Below are positions 22,265 to 29,471 of a stretch of DNA of 38,727 nucleotides, in pieces. Position numbers and translations under genes: made by a program. The notes under the pieces are model-generated. The model worked only from the letters and a program-made list of their open reading frames with translations. It made no database searches and was not told the origin of the DNA. The stretch is taken from contig JAUIKH010000007.1 of the NCBI GenBank assembly GCA_030430915.1, forward strand, positions 1 through 38,727. Reading direction: 5' to 3'. How positions within the stretch are numbered: position 1 is the stretch's first letter; every line of letters begins with the position of its first letter. This stretch comes from a bacterium (GTDB taxonomy: Bacteria > Patescibacteriota > Saccharimonadia > Saccharimonadales > SZUA-47).

Positions 22265-23364
22265 GTAAAAGAGATTATTACGAAGTTTTGGGCATCTCAA
22301 AGGGGGCTTCGGATGATGAGATAAAAAAAGCTTTTAGACGCAAAGCAATAGAATTACACCCAGATAAAGAGGGTGGCGATGAAGCAAAGTTCAAAGAAGT
22401 AAATGAAGCGTATGAAGTTTTAAAAGATTCTCAAAAACGTCAGAGATATGATCAGTTTGGTCACGCCGGTGTGGGTGGTGCTTCTGGTGGTGGTAATCCT
22501 TTTGCTGGATTTGGTGGTCAAGGTCAAAATGTTAATTTTGACTTTGGCGATATGGGAGGATTTGGTGATATATTTGGTAGTTTTTTTGGGGGCGGCGGTC
22601 AGCAACGTCAAAGTAGACCTAAAAGAGGTCGTGATGTTGAGATGGCTTTGGAGCTGGATTTTGAAGAGGCCGTATTTGGAGTAGAGACGGAAGTTAAGTT
22701 AAATCTGAACGATACGTGTGAACACTGCAAGGGAAAAACTGTTGAGCCGGGACATCAAATGAAAAAGTGCGACACCTGTAAGGGCTCTGGACAAGAGGTG
22801 CGAGTTGCGAAAACTATTTTTGGCAACATACAGCAGGCTGTGACGTGTCAAACTTGTAGAGGTAAAGGTGAGATTCCTGAGAAAGATTGTAGCGTATGTG
22901 GAGCTACAGGCGTTCAAAGAAAAGATAAGAATGTGAAGATTAAAATCCCGGCTGGTATTGATGATGGGGCAGTAATTAGGTTAAGAGAGTATGGTGAAGC
23001 AACTGCTAACGGTAATAAAGGTGATCTATATGTAAATATTAGGGTTAAGCCGCATAAAGAATTCACGCGTGAGGGGTTGTTAATACTGAGTAGTGTCCAT
23101 ATTGATATGGTAGATGCAGCACTAGGAACAGAAACCGAGATTAACACAGTTGATGGTCCAGTTAAAATGAAAGTCCCAGCGGGCACACAAAGCGGGACTG
23201 ACTTTAAATTATCAGGTCATGGCGTACCACACTTAAAGAGCGACAAGCGGGGCTCTCATATCGTTACTGTTGAAGTGGATACTCCTGTCAAACTAAACAA
23301 GCAACAAAAAGAGTTATTAGAACAATTTAAAAATTCAGACAAAAAGCGTGGACTTTTTAGATAG
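22261..23364 (+). CDS. dnaJ: Co-chaperone DnaJ (Hsp40)
   Basis: DnaJ delivers substrates to DnaK and stimulates its ATPase. The 367-residue type I protein has the J domain with HPD at 33-35, a Gly/Phe-rich linker (about 65-115), four CxxCxGxG zinc repeats (CEHCKGKT, CDTCKGSG, CQTCRGKG, CSVCGATG) and C-terminal beta domains (KIKIPAGIDDGAVIRL; VKMKVPAGTQSGTDFKL). SD AAAGGA is about 10 bases upstream. It is separated from hrcA-grpE and dnaK but shares CIRCE control, so all parts of the Hsp70 machine in the window answer to HrcA. Confidence 0.97.
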   Translation: MSKRDYYEVLGISKGASDDEIKKAFRRKAIELHPDKEGGDEAKFKEVNEAYEVLKDSQKRQRYDQFGHAGVGGASGGGNPFAGFGGQGQNVNFDFGDMGGFGDIFGSFFGGGGQQRQSRPKRGRDVEMALELDFEEAVFGVETEVKLNLNDTCEHCKGKTVEPGHQMKKCDTCKGSGQEVRVAKTIFGNIQQAVTCQTCRGKGEIPEKDCSVCGATGVQRKDKNVKIKIPAGIDDGAVIRLREYGEATANGNKGDLYVNIRVKPHKEFTREGLLILSSVHIDMVDAALGTETEINTVDGPVKMKVPAGTQSGTDFKLSGHGVPHLKSDKRGSHIVTVEVDTPVKLNKQQKELLEQFKNSDKKRGLFR

Positions 23365-23387
23365 TATTGCTTAATTTGTTGTTAGGA

Positions 23388-23393
23388 TATAGT
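23388..23393 (+). promoter_or_regulatory. -10 box for small membrane protein
   Basis: TATAGT ends 9 bases before ATG 23403. Confidence 0.4.
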
Positions 23394-23402
23394 ATTTAGC
23401 TA

Positions 23403-23516
23403 ATGGCTAAAAACAATAAAAGCTCTCAAAGCGGATTTATAACTATGATTGTCTTAATGATTTTAGTTTTAGGGTTATTTATTTTTCTAGCGTACTCCAG
23501 AGTTAGCAATAGCTAA
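23403..23516 (+). CDS. 37-residue single-pass membrane protein
   Basis: A short ORF starting MAKNNKSSQSGF, then one clear membrane helix (ITMIVLMILVLGLFIFLAY) and a short tail SRVSNS-stop. A basic N-terminus followed by 19-20 hydrophobic residues is highly non-random in this AT-rich DNA. It is preceded by a -10 box and no SD. Such small membrane peptides often modulate larger membrane proteins, but no partner is evident. Too short for ordinary ORF cut-offs. Confidence 0.65.
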   Translation: MAKNNKSSQSGFITMIVLMILVLGLFIFLAYSRVSNS

Positions 23517-23518
23517 AC

Positions 23519-23612
23519 ATTGAAATACATCCATTTTCAATAGTTCAGTACAAGAAGCATACCATCTGTCGGTATTTATGACGTAGTCGATGATGCAACA
23601 TCGACAACTACG
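23519..23612 (+). other. Two hairpins in the 174-base gap before the DUF1704 gene
   Basis: ATTGAAA 23519-23525 pairs with TTTCAAT 23535-23541. CGTAGTCGATG 23582-23592 pairs with CATCGAC...TACG (23599-23612) with a 3-base bulge and a 6-base loop. No T-run follows either. They may be RNA-stability elements after the 37-residue ORF or protein-binding sites. Nothing else is visible here. Confidence 0.4.
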
Positions 23613-23655
23613 CTTTAGGCTTAATATTAAACTGGGGAGCTCCAGAGTAAAGGAG

Positions 23656-23684
23656 TTGAATATATTAGACGTAAGTGGTTTAAT
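23656..23684 (+). promoter_or_regulatory. Promoter of the DUF1704 gene, leaderless
   Basis: TTGAAT at 23656-23661, a 17-base spacer and TTTAAT at 23679-23684, which ends 6 bases before ATG 23691. Confidence 0.6.
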
Positions 23685-23690
23685 ATACAT

Positions 23691-25073
23691 ATGAATATGC
23701 GCTCTATTGACGAGCTTGGCTCTTTAAAACCAAATAGCAGACCAGGTGCAGAAAGACTAACTTATGACGGGATAAACACGCCTCTATATGATGAGGGTGG
23801 TGAGCTTCATATTGGGTTAATGAACGAAAGCATCTATGAATCCGAGGCAAAAATTGCAGATTTATGGAATACAGTTGAGTCTGGCGAAGGCGTGGAGGCT
23901 GAAGCAGCCGCCCACGAGCTAGCTAGAATAAATTTAGTTAAAACAGCCAGAGAAATACATAAAACCGGCACAGATAAACTGCTTTGGTCTGAGAGATTTA
24001 GACATGCATCGATAGAATTATATGGTCAGCCGAGTGTTGAAGAGGCTGCCCAACTGCTAAAATCAATGTCTGTTGAATTTTCGGAAATTGAAATAACTAA
24101 TCAAAACCTGGCAGCTCAAAGAGATTACTTGGTGTCAGAATATAACTCTGTTTTAAAAAGAGGAGGTCATGTAATTTCCGCTTCAGTAATTGAAAATCAA
24201 AACACAATTATAGAAGATGCAAAAGAGTTTGGACAATATATTACTAATGAATATAAACCAGTATTTGATCTAGTAGAAGAGGGGCGCACCTATAATGCAT
24301 ATGAACAAAAACAGGTAATTACCGAAGCAATTATAAATCTAAGTAATAAAGAACCAAAGTGGAACAAAGTACAAGTTAGACTTGATGATAACGCTGCTCA
24401 TATGTCTGTCGGCATGAAAGATCCAGAAGATATACATGTCAGTATCGGAGTAAATAGACCAGAGGCCAGCAGTGAAGAGATGAAGGGGTTATTAGCGCAT
24501 GAAGTTATCTGGCATTTAGAGAGAGGGTTAAATGGCTGGGCTTTAAATGACCCAATGATGGGTGCAGGATTTCCTTATTATGAAGCTTTTGAAGAGGGTG
24601 GGGGTATATTTGCAGAAACAGGTGTTAGTGGTGAAATACCTAGAAAACATAAGGATAGATACCTGGATATAGCCCTGGCTTTAGGTATTTTAGACAATCA
24701 ACCTTTTTCTAGGCAGAAGCTAATTGAGCTAGCTGAAATTAGAAATTTACTAGTTGCTTACAAGGATAACAATGGTAGTTTATCCGAAAGTGATATAGTT
24801 CAAACTAAAAAAGCTGCTTATTCTCACGTTGATCGCATATACAAAGGAGGCATAGGCGATGAATCAGATGCAGGCATGGCCGGTGTTTTTACTAAAGACG
24901 TTATCTACTATGAAGGCGTAATAATGATGGATAAATTTAGTAAACTTAGAAAGTCCAAAGGAATTTCTATTGAAGCCATGTTTGGTTATCTAAAATTAGG
25001 TAAATTTAATCCTCTCAGCGAAGTTCAAACAAAGTATGTTGCAGATCATTATGGTATTAAGCTTGCCAATTAG
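23691..25073 (+). CDS. DUF1704-like (MATCAP-type) zinc metallopeptidase
   Basis: The 460-residue protein carries LLAHEVIWHLERGLNG (His270, Glu271, His275), then LPYYEA-like FPYYEAFEEGGGIFAE (Glu301/302), matching the HExxxH plus EGLA-type motif of DUF1704 proteins. DRIYKGG and GVFTKDVIYYEGVI near the C-terminus also match that family. DUF1704 includes MATCAP, which removes the C-terminal Tyr of tubulin, and bacterial proteins once named after a QEGLA motif. No signal peptide is seen, so it is cytoplasmic. Two ATP-grasp ligase genes follow on the same strand, suggesting paired ligation and cleavage of an amino acid. The target is unknown. A second ATG at 23697 is possible. Confidence 0.8.
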   Translation: MNMRSIDELGSLKPNSRPGAERLTYDGINTPLYDEGGELHIGLMNESIYESEAKIADLWNTVESGEGVEAEAAAHELARINLVKTAREIHKTGTDKLLWSERFRHASIELYGQPSVEEAAQLLKSMSVEFSEIEITNQNLAAQRDYLVSEYNSVLKRGGHVISASVIENQNTIIEDAKEFGQYITNEYKPVFDLVEEGRTYNAYEQKQVITEAIINLSNKEPKWNKVQVRLDDNAAHMSVGMKDPEDIHVSIGVNRPEASSEEMKGLLAHEVIWHLERGLNGWALNDPMMGAGFPYYEAFEEGGGIFAETGVSGEIPRKHKDRYLDIALALGILDNQPFSRQKLIELAEIRNLLVAYKDNNGSLSESDIVQTKKAAYSHVDRIYKGGIGDESDAGMAGVFTKDVIYYEGVIMMDKFSKLRKSKGISIEAMFGYLKLGKFNPLSEVQTKYVADHYGIKLAN

Positions 25074-25091
25074 TTAACCATGAAATAGACT
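25063..25091 (+). promoter_or_regulatory. Promoter of ATP-grasp gene 1, leaderless
   Basis: TTGCCA at 25063-25068 (5 of 6), a 17-base spacer and TAGACT at 25086-25091, ending 7 bases before ATG 25099. It lies over the end of the peptidase gene, so the ligase has its own start point. Confidence 0.65.
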
Positions 25092-25098
25092 ATGCAAG

Positions 25099-26385
25099 AT
25101 GAAAAAAGACTTAATTTTATTTGTTGGCTATTTTGTTTCACCAAAAGAGGTAGTGGGTGAAATAAAAAGTTTTTTTGGTGAAAATGATGTTCGAGTCGGT
25201 TTAATATACGATAAAAAATCTTTAAAAAATCAGATTATCAACACAAAAATAAATAGCTGTGTAAAGTATTGTGATATTGAATTAGCTGTAGATATGTCAT
25301 CGATTGAAGAAATTAAAAATGCGCTATTTCAAGAACAAAGCAGAATAATTGCTGTAACCACTAGAGGAGAATCATTCTTAAAAGAATTTAAGAGTGTAAT
25401 TCAAATATTACCAGAAAGCGTATTAACTCCCACTGTTAATGCCATAGATAATTGTAGTGATAAATCTAAAATGCGCGAGGCTTTAAGGGCTTATGATGAA
25501 TCTTTAACTCCTAAATCCATAGAAATTAAAAGCACTGATAAAAAACATCTTGAACAAATTTCTCAAAAAACCGGCTTTCCACTAATCATAAAACCAAGCG
25601 GTTTAAGCACCAGCATGCTAGTTACGAAATGTAGCAACTTTAAAGAACTACAAAATATGGCAAAAACAACATTTGATAAAATTCAAGAAAGCTATGAAAC
25701 TCATAAAGGCAGAGGGCAAATTAAAGTTTTGGCTGAAGAATTTATGAGTGGACCTTTGTATTCCGTTGATGCGTATATTGACAGTAAAGGTGAAGGGTTG
25801 TTTTGTCCGGCAGTCAGAACAATAACAGGTGCTGAAGCAGGCAAAAGTGACTTTTATGGCTATCTTCAAAGTATACCAGCAGGACTATCAGAGAAAGATA
25901 AGCAAAAGATGAATAATTATGCTCAAAAAGCTATCAATGCCGTTGGGCTTAAAAACAGTTCTGCCCATATAGAGCTTATACTTTCTTATAAGGGGTGGAA
26001 AATTGTAGAAATTGGTCCGAGAACAGGCGGGCAACGTACTACAATGTATCGTTTGTCTCATAACATCAAGCACAGCTTAAATGACATTTTAACTAGAACT
26101 AATATATATCAACCAAAACTCGAAAAATTTTCTAAATATGTAGCTTATCTAAAATTTTACGCAGAAGAGGAAGGTATAGTTGAAGATGTAAATGGTATTA
26201 ATGAAATTATTAAACTTAAATCCTATGCTAAACATGCAATGGTTACAGGAATTAACAACCAATTTAAATTTGCAAGACACGGTGGGCTAGGAGTTATGAA
26301 CCTGGTTCTGGCCAATAGAAATAAAAATATACTTGAAGAAGACATAAAGAACACGGAAAAAACTATAAAAATAATAATTAAATGA
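25099..26385 (+). CDS. ATP-grasp ligase 1 (amino-acid/peptide ligase type)
   Basis: The 428-residue protein is a carboxylate-amine ligase of the ATP-grasp fold: a Rossmann-like N-terminal domain (to about 110), ATP-grasp core with FPLIIKPSG (Lys165), LAEEFMSGPLYSVDAYI (hinge Glu213/214), SSAHIELILSYKGWKIVEIGPRTGG (Mg ligands Glu292 and Glu304, Arg308), and an extra C-terminal domain. Arrangement resembles L-amino-acid ligases (BacD-like) and other PF13535-type enzymes rather than D-Ala ligase. The substrate cannot be read. Neighbour 2 is a paralogue, and upstream is a metallopeptidase. It has its own leaderless promoter. Confidence 0.87.
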   Translation: MKKDLILFVGYFVSPKEVVGEIKSFFGENDVRVGLIYDKKSLKNQIINTKINSCVKYCDIELAVDMSSIEEIKNALFQEQSRIIAVTTRGESFLKEFKSVIQILPESVLTPTVNAIDNCSDKSKMREALRAYDESLTPKSIEIKSTDKKHLEQISQKTGFPLIIKPSGLSTSMLVTKCSNFKELQNMAKTTFDKIQESYETHKGRGQIKVLAEEFMSGPLYSVDAYIDSKGEGLFCPAVRTITGAEAGKSDFYGYLQSIPAGLSEKDKQKMNNYAQKAINAVGLKNSSAHIELILSYKGWKIVEIGPRTGGQRTTMYRLSHNIKHSLNDILTRTNIYQPKLEKFSKYVAYLKFYAEEEGIVEDVNGINEIIKLKSYAKHAMVTGINNQFKFARHGGLGVMNLVLANRNKNILEEDIKNTEKTIKIIIK

Positions 26386-26395
26386 TTTTTATTTA

Positions 26396-26424
26396 TTGAC
26401 AAGTAGGTATCTATACTATAAAGT
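26396..26424 (+). promoter_or_regulatory. Promoter of ATP-grasp gene 2
   Basis: TTGACA at 26396-26401, a 17-base spacer and TAAAGT at 26419-26424. Unlike its neighbours it leaves a leader of about 45 bases with AGG 9 bases before the ATG. Confidence 0.65.
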
Positions 26425-26444
26425 CACTGTAAAAGGTACCTACT
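26402..26444. promoter_or_regulatory. Inverted repeat across promoter of ATP-grasp gene 2
   Basis: AGTAGGTA at 26402-26409 (in the -35/-10 spacer) and TACCTACT at 26437-26444 (early transcript) are exact 8-base complements spaced by 27 bases. This fits a two-half-site operator. In RNA only the right arm would be present, so a leader hairpin is not the explanation. Confidence 0.5.
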
Positions 26445-26477
26445 AGTATAAAAATATACAAATTATCAGGTTAAGAC

Positions 26478-27797
26478 ATGTCTTTATTTAGAGAAGCAGC
26501 ACACAGAGATACACTATTATTCATAAACGGAATAAGACCTTCAACAATTGAAGCCGTTGAAACGTACAAAGATGTTTATGAAAAGAGTGTAAATATTTTA
26601 ATTTTGGTTGATAGCCGGCAGAAATCACTATTATCTAAAGCCAAGACATACGAAAAACACAAACGAGTTAGAGTTATAACTTGCGATACTAGATCACCTA
26701 TTAAGGTCAAGCAAGCACTTAAGTCATATAAGGATAGACTGCTTGCTGTTTCAAGCCAGTTTGAAAGCTCAATTCCTTACTTGCAGAAAGTTATACCTTG
26801 TTTGCCATACCTTAATTCTCCTACTCAAGAATCTTTAGATTGGGCCACAGATAAGATAAAAATGCGTAAACTATTAAAAGCTCACAAATCATCTATATCA
26901 CCAAGATTTACCGTCATTAAAGACAAATCAATATCATCAATTGAACAGGTTGAAAAAGCAGTAGGTTATCCTGTGATAGTAAAGCCAGCTGGTCTTGCAG
27001 CTAGCATTTTGGTTTCAGTTTGTTATCACAGAGAAGAACTTGAAGAAGTGCTAGAATCAACATTTAAAAAGATTGAGAAGTTATACAAAGAAAAACTGGG
27101 TAGAGGTACGCCTCAGGTACTTGTAGAACAGTTAATGGAGGGTAGCATGTACTCTATAGATACATATGTGAATGGCAGAGGAAACGTTTACCACGCACCA
27201 CCAGTACATGTTAAGACAGGCAGGTCTATTGGTTTTGATGATTTCTTTGGTTATCAGCGAATAACACCCACTAAACTTACTAAACCAAAAATTGAAGATG
27301 CAAACCATACAGCTACTGAAGCAGTTAGAGCTTTGGGGTTACGCAGTACAACGTGCCATACGGAGCTAATGTACACTGCTAAGGGTTGGAAAATAATAGA
27401 AATAGCTCCACGTATGGGTGGTTACCGCCATACAATGTATAGCTGGTCTTTTGGTATTAATCATATTTTGAACGATATCCTTATTAGAATTCCGCAAAAA
27501 CCTGTACTACCAAAGAAAAGTAAGGGCTACACAGCAGTTTTTAATATGTATGGTGAAAAAGAAGGTAAGCTCTCCTCTATAAGAGGGGCTAAAAAGGTTA
27601 GAAATCTAAAATCCTTTGTACATATGGAGATAAATAAAAAGAAAGGCGAGACACTGCTATTTGCCAAAAACGGTGGCGGTAAGGTGTTGAGTCTTGTACT
27701 GTTTAATAAAAATAGGGCTGATTTATTAGCAGATATTAGACGTATGGAAAAATCACTAGAAATTATAGTTGAGCCTAAACGCAAATCTCGAAAATAG
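26478..27797 (+). CDS. ATP-grasp ligase 2, paralogue of ligase 1
   Basis: The 439-residue protein has the same domain order as ligase 1: YPVIVKPAG (Lys169), VLVEQLMEGSMYSIDTYV (Glu217), TTCHTELMYTAKGWKIIEIAPRMGG (Glu296, Glu308, Arg312) and FFGYQRI, aligned with DFYGYLQSI of ligase 1. The two differ enough to have separate substrates. The tail is basic (VEPKRKSRK). It may extend a product of ligase 1, or act on a different acceptor. The distinct promoter with an inverted repeat suggests separate regulation. No carrier peptide or transporter gene is adjacent. Confidence 0.87.
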   Translation: MSLFREAAHRDTLLFINGIRPSTIEAVETYKDVYEKSVNILILVDSRQKSLLSKAKTYEKHKRVRVITCDTRSPIKVKQALKSYKDRLLAVSSQFESSIPYLQKVIPCLPYLNSPTQESLDWATDKIKMRKLLKAHKSSISPRFTVIKDKSISSIEQVEKAVGYPVIVKPAGLAASILVSVCYHREELEEVLESTFKKIEKLYKEKLGRGTPQVLVEQLMEGSMYSIDTYVNGRGNVYHAPPVHVKTGRSIGFDDFFGYQRITPTKLTKPKIEDANHTATEAVRALGLRSTTCHTELMYTAKGWKIIEIAPRMGGYRHTMYSWSFGINHILNDILIRIPQKPVLPKKSKGYTAVFNMYGEKEGKLSSIRGAKKVRNLKSFVHMEINKKKGETLLFAKNGGGKVLSLVLFNKNRADLLADIRRMEKSLEIIVEPKRKSRK

Positions 27798-27820
27798 TGT
27801 TTTGTTTTCGTCTTAGAGTT

Positions 27821-27826
27821 TATAAT
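27821..27826 (+). promoter_or_regulatory. -10 box of the DUF192 gene
   Basis: TATAAT ends 9 bases before GTG 27836, giving a nearly leaderless mRNA. Confidence 0.5.
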
Positions 27827-27835
27827 TAGTTTATA

Positions 27836-28300
27836 GTGCATAAATCAAGTATTAAAAAATCTTTACCACAGCTGGTATTAGGACTACTAATGGTGATAGC
27901 CGGCGGGGCAATACTGTATAGTGGTATTTCTGGTATTACCGATAATAGGCAAAAACTTATAGCCCCTAACGAAGTCATTGAAATTGAAATTGTTGATACT
28001 CCAGAACTAAGAAAAAAGGGCTTATCAGGCAGGCAGCAATTAGAGAATAAAAAAGGCATGTTGTTTAAATATGATGAGCCGTCATTGCGTAATTGTATTT
28101 GGATGAAAGATATGAATTTTAGCCTAGATATTATCTGGCTAAATGATAAAAAAGAGGTAACGGATGTTAAAAAGGACGTTTCACCCGAAACTTTTTCTGA
28201 ATCTTTTTGCCCGAAAGGTGAAACCCAGTATGTTTTAGAGGTAAATTCTGGTAATGCTGACAGTTTTGGCATATCTGAAGGTGTTGTATTGAAGTTCTAA
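27836..28300 (+). CDS. DUF192-family membrane-anchored protein
   Basis: The 154-residue protein starts at GTG, with an N-terminal membrane helix at about 10-32 and an outside DUF192 domain: VIEIEIVDTPELRKKGLSGRQQL, KKGMLFKYDEPSLRNCIWMKDMNFSLDIIWLN and TQYVLEVNSGNADSFGISEGVVL. These match the family pattern (GL..R..L, GMLF, MKD..F.LDIIW, YVLE.N.G). DUF192 function is not established; members are small exported barrel-like proteins. Cys residues at about 88 and 123 could pair. It is separate from the ATP-grasp genes by promoter and content. Confidence 0.85.
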   Translation: MHKSSIKKSLPQLVLGLLMVIAGGAILYSGISGITDNRQKLIAPNEVIEIEIVDTPELRKKGLSGRQQLENKKGMLFKYDEPSLRNCIWMKDMNFSLDIIWLNDKKEVTDVKKDVSPETFSESFCPKGETQYVLEVNSGNADSFGISEGVVLKF

Positions 28301-28315
28301 AGAAAGTTCTTATGT

Positions 28316-28321
28316 TAGACT
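28316..28321 (+). promoter_or_regulatory. -10 box for leaderless start at 28328
   Basis: TAGACT ends 6 bases before ATG 28328. The same hexamer is used before ATP-grasp gene 1. Confidence 0.45.
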
Positions 28322-28327
28322 TATTGT

Positions 28328-28810
28328 ATGGTTTCTGCTCTGCTACCTCTGGTTATTTTTTTAGGTTTACCGCTGGCTCTATTGATAATTTATAAATCAA
28401 ATGCTGGTGTTATGTTCTTGGCAGCCTGTGCCGGTTTAGTGCTTCTAAGCAGCTTAGATGATGCTGTAGTTACGACTGCTGGCTCAGTAGTACCTGGTGA
28501 AGGTGAGGCATATGTGAGGCTTTCGGTTGTATTGCTTTCAATATTCTTTGCAGCGTTAATGTTTCGGCATACAGTGCATGGCACTAAGCTGTTTTTGCAC
28601 GGAGCAATAGTTATATTGCTGGCTGGTATGCTGTGGGTTACTGTGCCTGGTGTTACTGGTCTATCCTGGCTGCAAGAGAGTTCTGATCTAAATTTCTGGC
28701 TAGATTTATATAGTTTCAGGTCAATCATCATTGCGTTAGGATTTTCTTTGAGTCTGATAGCGGTTTTGACAAGCAGGCACAAAAGTAAGCACAAGTCGAA
28801 GAAACATTGA
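28328..28810 (+). CDS. Four-helix membrane protein, unknown
   Basis: The 160-residue protein has four hydrophobic segments (about 5-22, 27-45, 63-80 and 90-108) and a fifth near 131-147, with a basic tail (SRHKSKHKSKKH). Between segments is a conserved-looking acidic loop LSSLDDAVVTTAGSVVPGEGEAYVRL. It resembles CvpA-like or other small polytopic proteins only in outline, so I leave it unnamed. Its stop codon TGA is part of the -35 box TTGACA of the tRNA-Lys promoter. Confidence 0.75.
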   Translation: MVSALLPLVIFLGLPLALLIIYKSNAGVMFLAACAGLVLLSSLDDAVVTTAGSVVPGEGEAYVRLSVVLLSIFFAALMFRHTVHGTKLFLHGAIVILLAGMLWVTVPGVTGLSWLQESSDLNFWLDLYSFRSIIIALGFSLSLIAVLTSRHKSKHKSKKH

Positions 28811-28835
28811 CATTTCTTTAATTATTCTGTAAAAT
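28807..28835 (+). promoter_or_regulatory. tRNA-Lys promoter
   Basis: TTGACA at 28807-28812, a 17-base spacer and TAAAAT at 28830-28835. The -35 overlaps the stop codon of the upstream membrane gene. Confidence 0.85.
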
Positions 28836-28880
28836 TACCCCTGTTTTAGCTGTATAAATAAAACAACTAAAAATTTGATT

Positions 28881-28957
28881 GGGTCCATAGCTCAGCTGGT
28901 TAGAGCACCTGCCTTTTAAGCAGGGTGTCGTGGGTTCGAGTCCCACTGGACCCTCCA
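28881..28957 (+). tRNA. tRNA-Lys(TTT)
   Basis: Complete cloverleaf with encoded CCA: acceptor GGGTCCA/TGGACCC, D-arm GCTCAGCTGGTTAGAGC, anticodon stem CCTGC/GCAGG with loop CTTTTAA (TTT at 28915-28917), T-arm GTGGGTTCGAGTCCCAC. The discriminator base before CCA is T, whereas A or G is usual for tRNA-Lys. Confidence 0.94.
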
Positions 28958-28993
28958 CGAAAGAACCGTCCTTTTTGGGCGGTTTTTTCGTGG
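28955..28993. terminator. Strong bidirectional-type terminator after tRNA-Lys
   Basis: CCACGAAAGAACCGTCC pairs with GGGCGGTTTTTTCGTGG around a TTTTT loop, about 17 pairs including two G-U. The CCA end of the tRNA lies in the stem, so folding and CCA-end processing may compete. Confidence 0.8.
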
Positions 28994-28998
28994 TTGAA

Positions 28999-29220
28999 TT
29001 CAATGGAATTGAACTCACGACACCCGTTGGGTGGAGTGGGTGAAACATGCCAGTGGCATGTTGCAAGGAAATCTACTCTTCAATTCGCTGTTCAGCGAAT
29101 TGTTTTGAAAGATGTAGTTTCGGGTCCGCAGAATGTGGGCGAGTCCCACTTGCTGTCAAGCGGGTGCAATGCAGAAATTCGGGAGTCGCCAGGGGTGACC
29201 GAGTCCCACTGGACGGTAGC
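28999..29220 (+). repeat. Palindrome-rich region with tRNA-Lys fragments
   Basis: No gene is supported here. Hairpins: TTCAAT-GGA-ATTGAA (28999-29013), AACATGCC-AGT-GGCATGTT (29044-29062, loop approximate), CAATTCGCTG-TT-CAGCGAATTG (29081-29102), GTGGG-CGAGT-CCCAC (29135-29149). tRNA-Lys pieces: an exact inverted copy of GGGTGTCGTG at 29016-29025, a near copy of the T-arm at 29135-29150 and an exact 15-base copy CGAGTCCCACTGGAC at 29200-29214. Two GCAGAA...GAGTCCCACT units (29128, 29171) suggest past duplication. It is visibly richer in G and C than its surroundings. Confidence 0.7.
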
Positions 29221-29301
29221 CCTCAATGTATGAGCTAACCTACAAATTAAACTTTTACATTTTTACAAAAAAGCACTGTCGTTTGCGTAAAAACAATATT
29301 A

Positions 29302-29330
29302 TTGTGAAAAAATAACGATTATGCTATTGT
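29302..29330 (+). promoter_or_regulatory. Promoter of the polycysteine leader
   Basis: TTGTGA at 29302-29307, a 17-base spacer and TATTGT at 29325-29330, ending 6 bases before ATG 29337, so the leader ORF is leaderless. Confidence 0.55.
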
Positions 29331-29336
29331 TTATTT

Positions 29337-29390
29337 ATGTTTATCAAAAATAAAAATCAGTTCTGTTGTTGCAAAAGGTGTTGTATCTAG
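29337..29390 (+). CDS. Leaderless Cys-rich leader peptide before the LmbE gene
   Basis: The 17-residue ORF MFIKNKNQFCCCKRCCI has five Cys codons (10-12, 15 and 16). It begins at the expected transcription start and is followed 35 bases later by a rho-independent terminator ahead of an LmbE-family gene. In mycobacteria, leaderless polycysteine leader ORFs act as cysteine-responsive attenuators. This layout fits that logic, though the link to this organism is inference. Alternative: chance ORF in a 5' leader. A count of five Cys in 17 codons with the right promoter and terminator makes chance unlikely. Confidence 0.6.
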   Translation: MFIKNKNQFCCCKRCCI

Positions 29391-29428
29391 TTATTTAAAT
29401 TATAAAGTAATAAATAACAAGCGACACC
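29377..29428 (+). promoter_or_regulatory. Possible antiterminator pairing
   Basis: GGTGTTG at 29377-29383, over the last Cys codons, can pair with CGACACC at 29422-29428 (7 pairs, one G-U). This takes the first bases of the terminator's left arm. Ribosome position on the leader ORF would decide which fold forms. Confidence 0.4.
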
Positions 29429-29451
29429 CCTGAAATGCATCAGGGGTTTTT
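29426..29451 (+). terminator. Terminator/attenuator before the LmbE gene
   Basis: ACCCCTGA 29426-29433 pairs with TCAGGGGT 29440-29447 around AATGCA, then TTTTT. It lies 20 bases upstream of the LmbE ATG and downstream of the leader ORF. Confidence 0.85.
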
Positions 29452-29471
29452 AATATAAAAAAAGAATAAAA

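Noticed and set aside
28818-29066. Minus-strand ORF with VGLEPTTPCLKGRCSNQLSYGP
   Set aside because: This is the well-known false ORF produced by the antisense of a tRNA gene.
28925-29233. Plus-strand ORFs across tRNA-Lys and the palindromic region
   Set aside because: They start inside the tRNA and run through terminator and hairpins; the peptide has no domain-like character.
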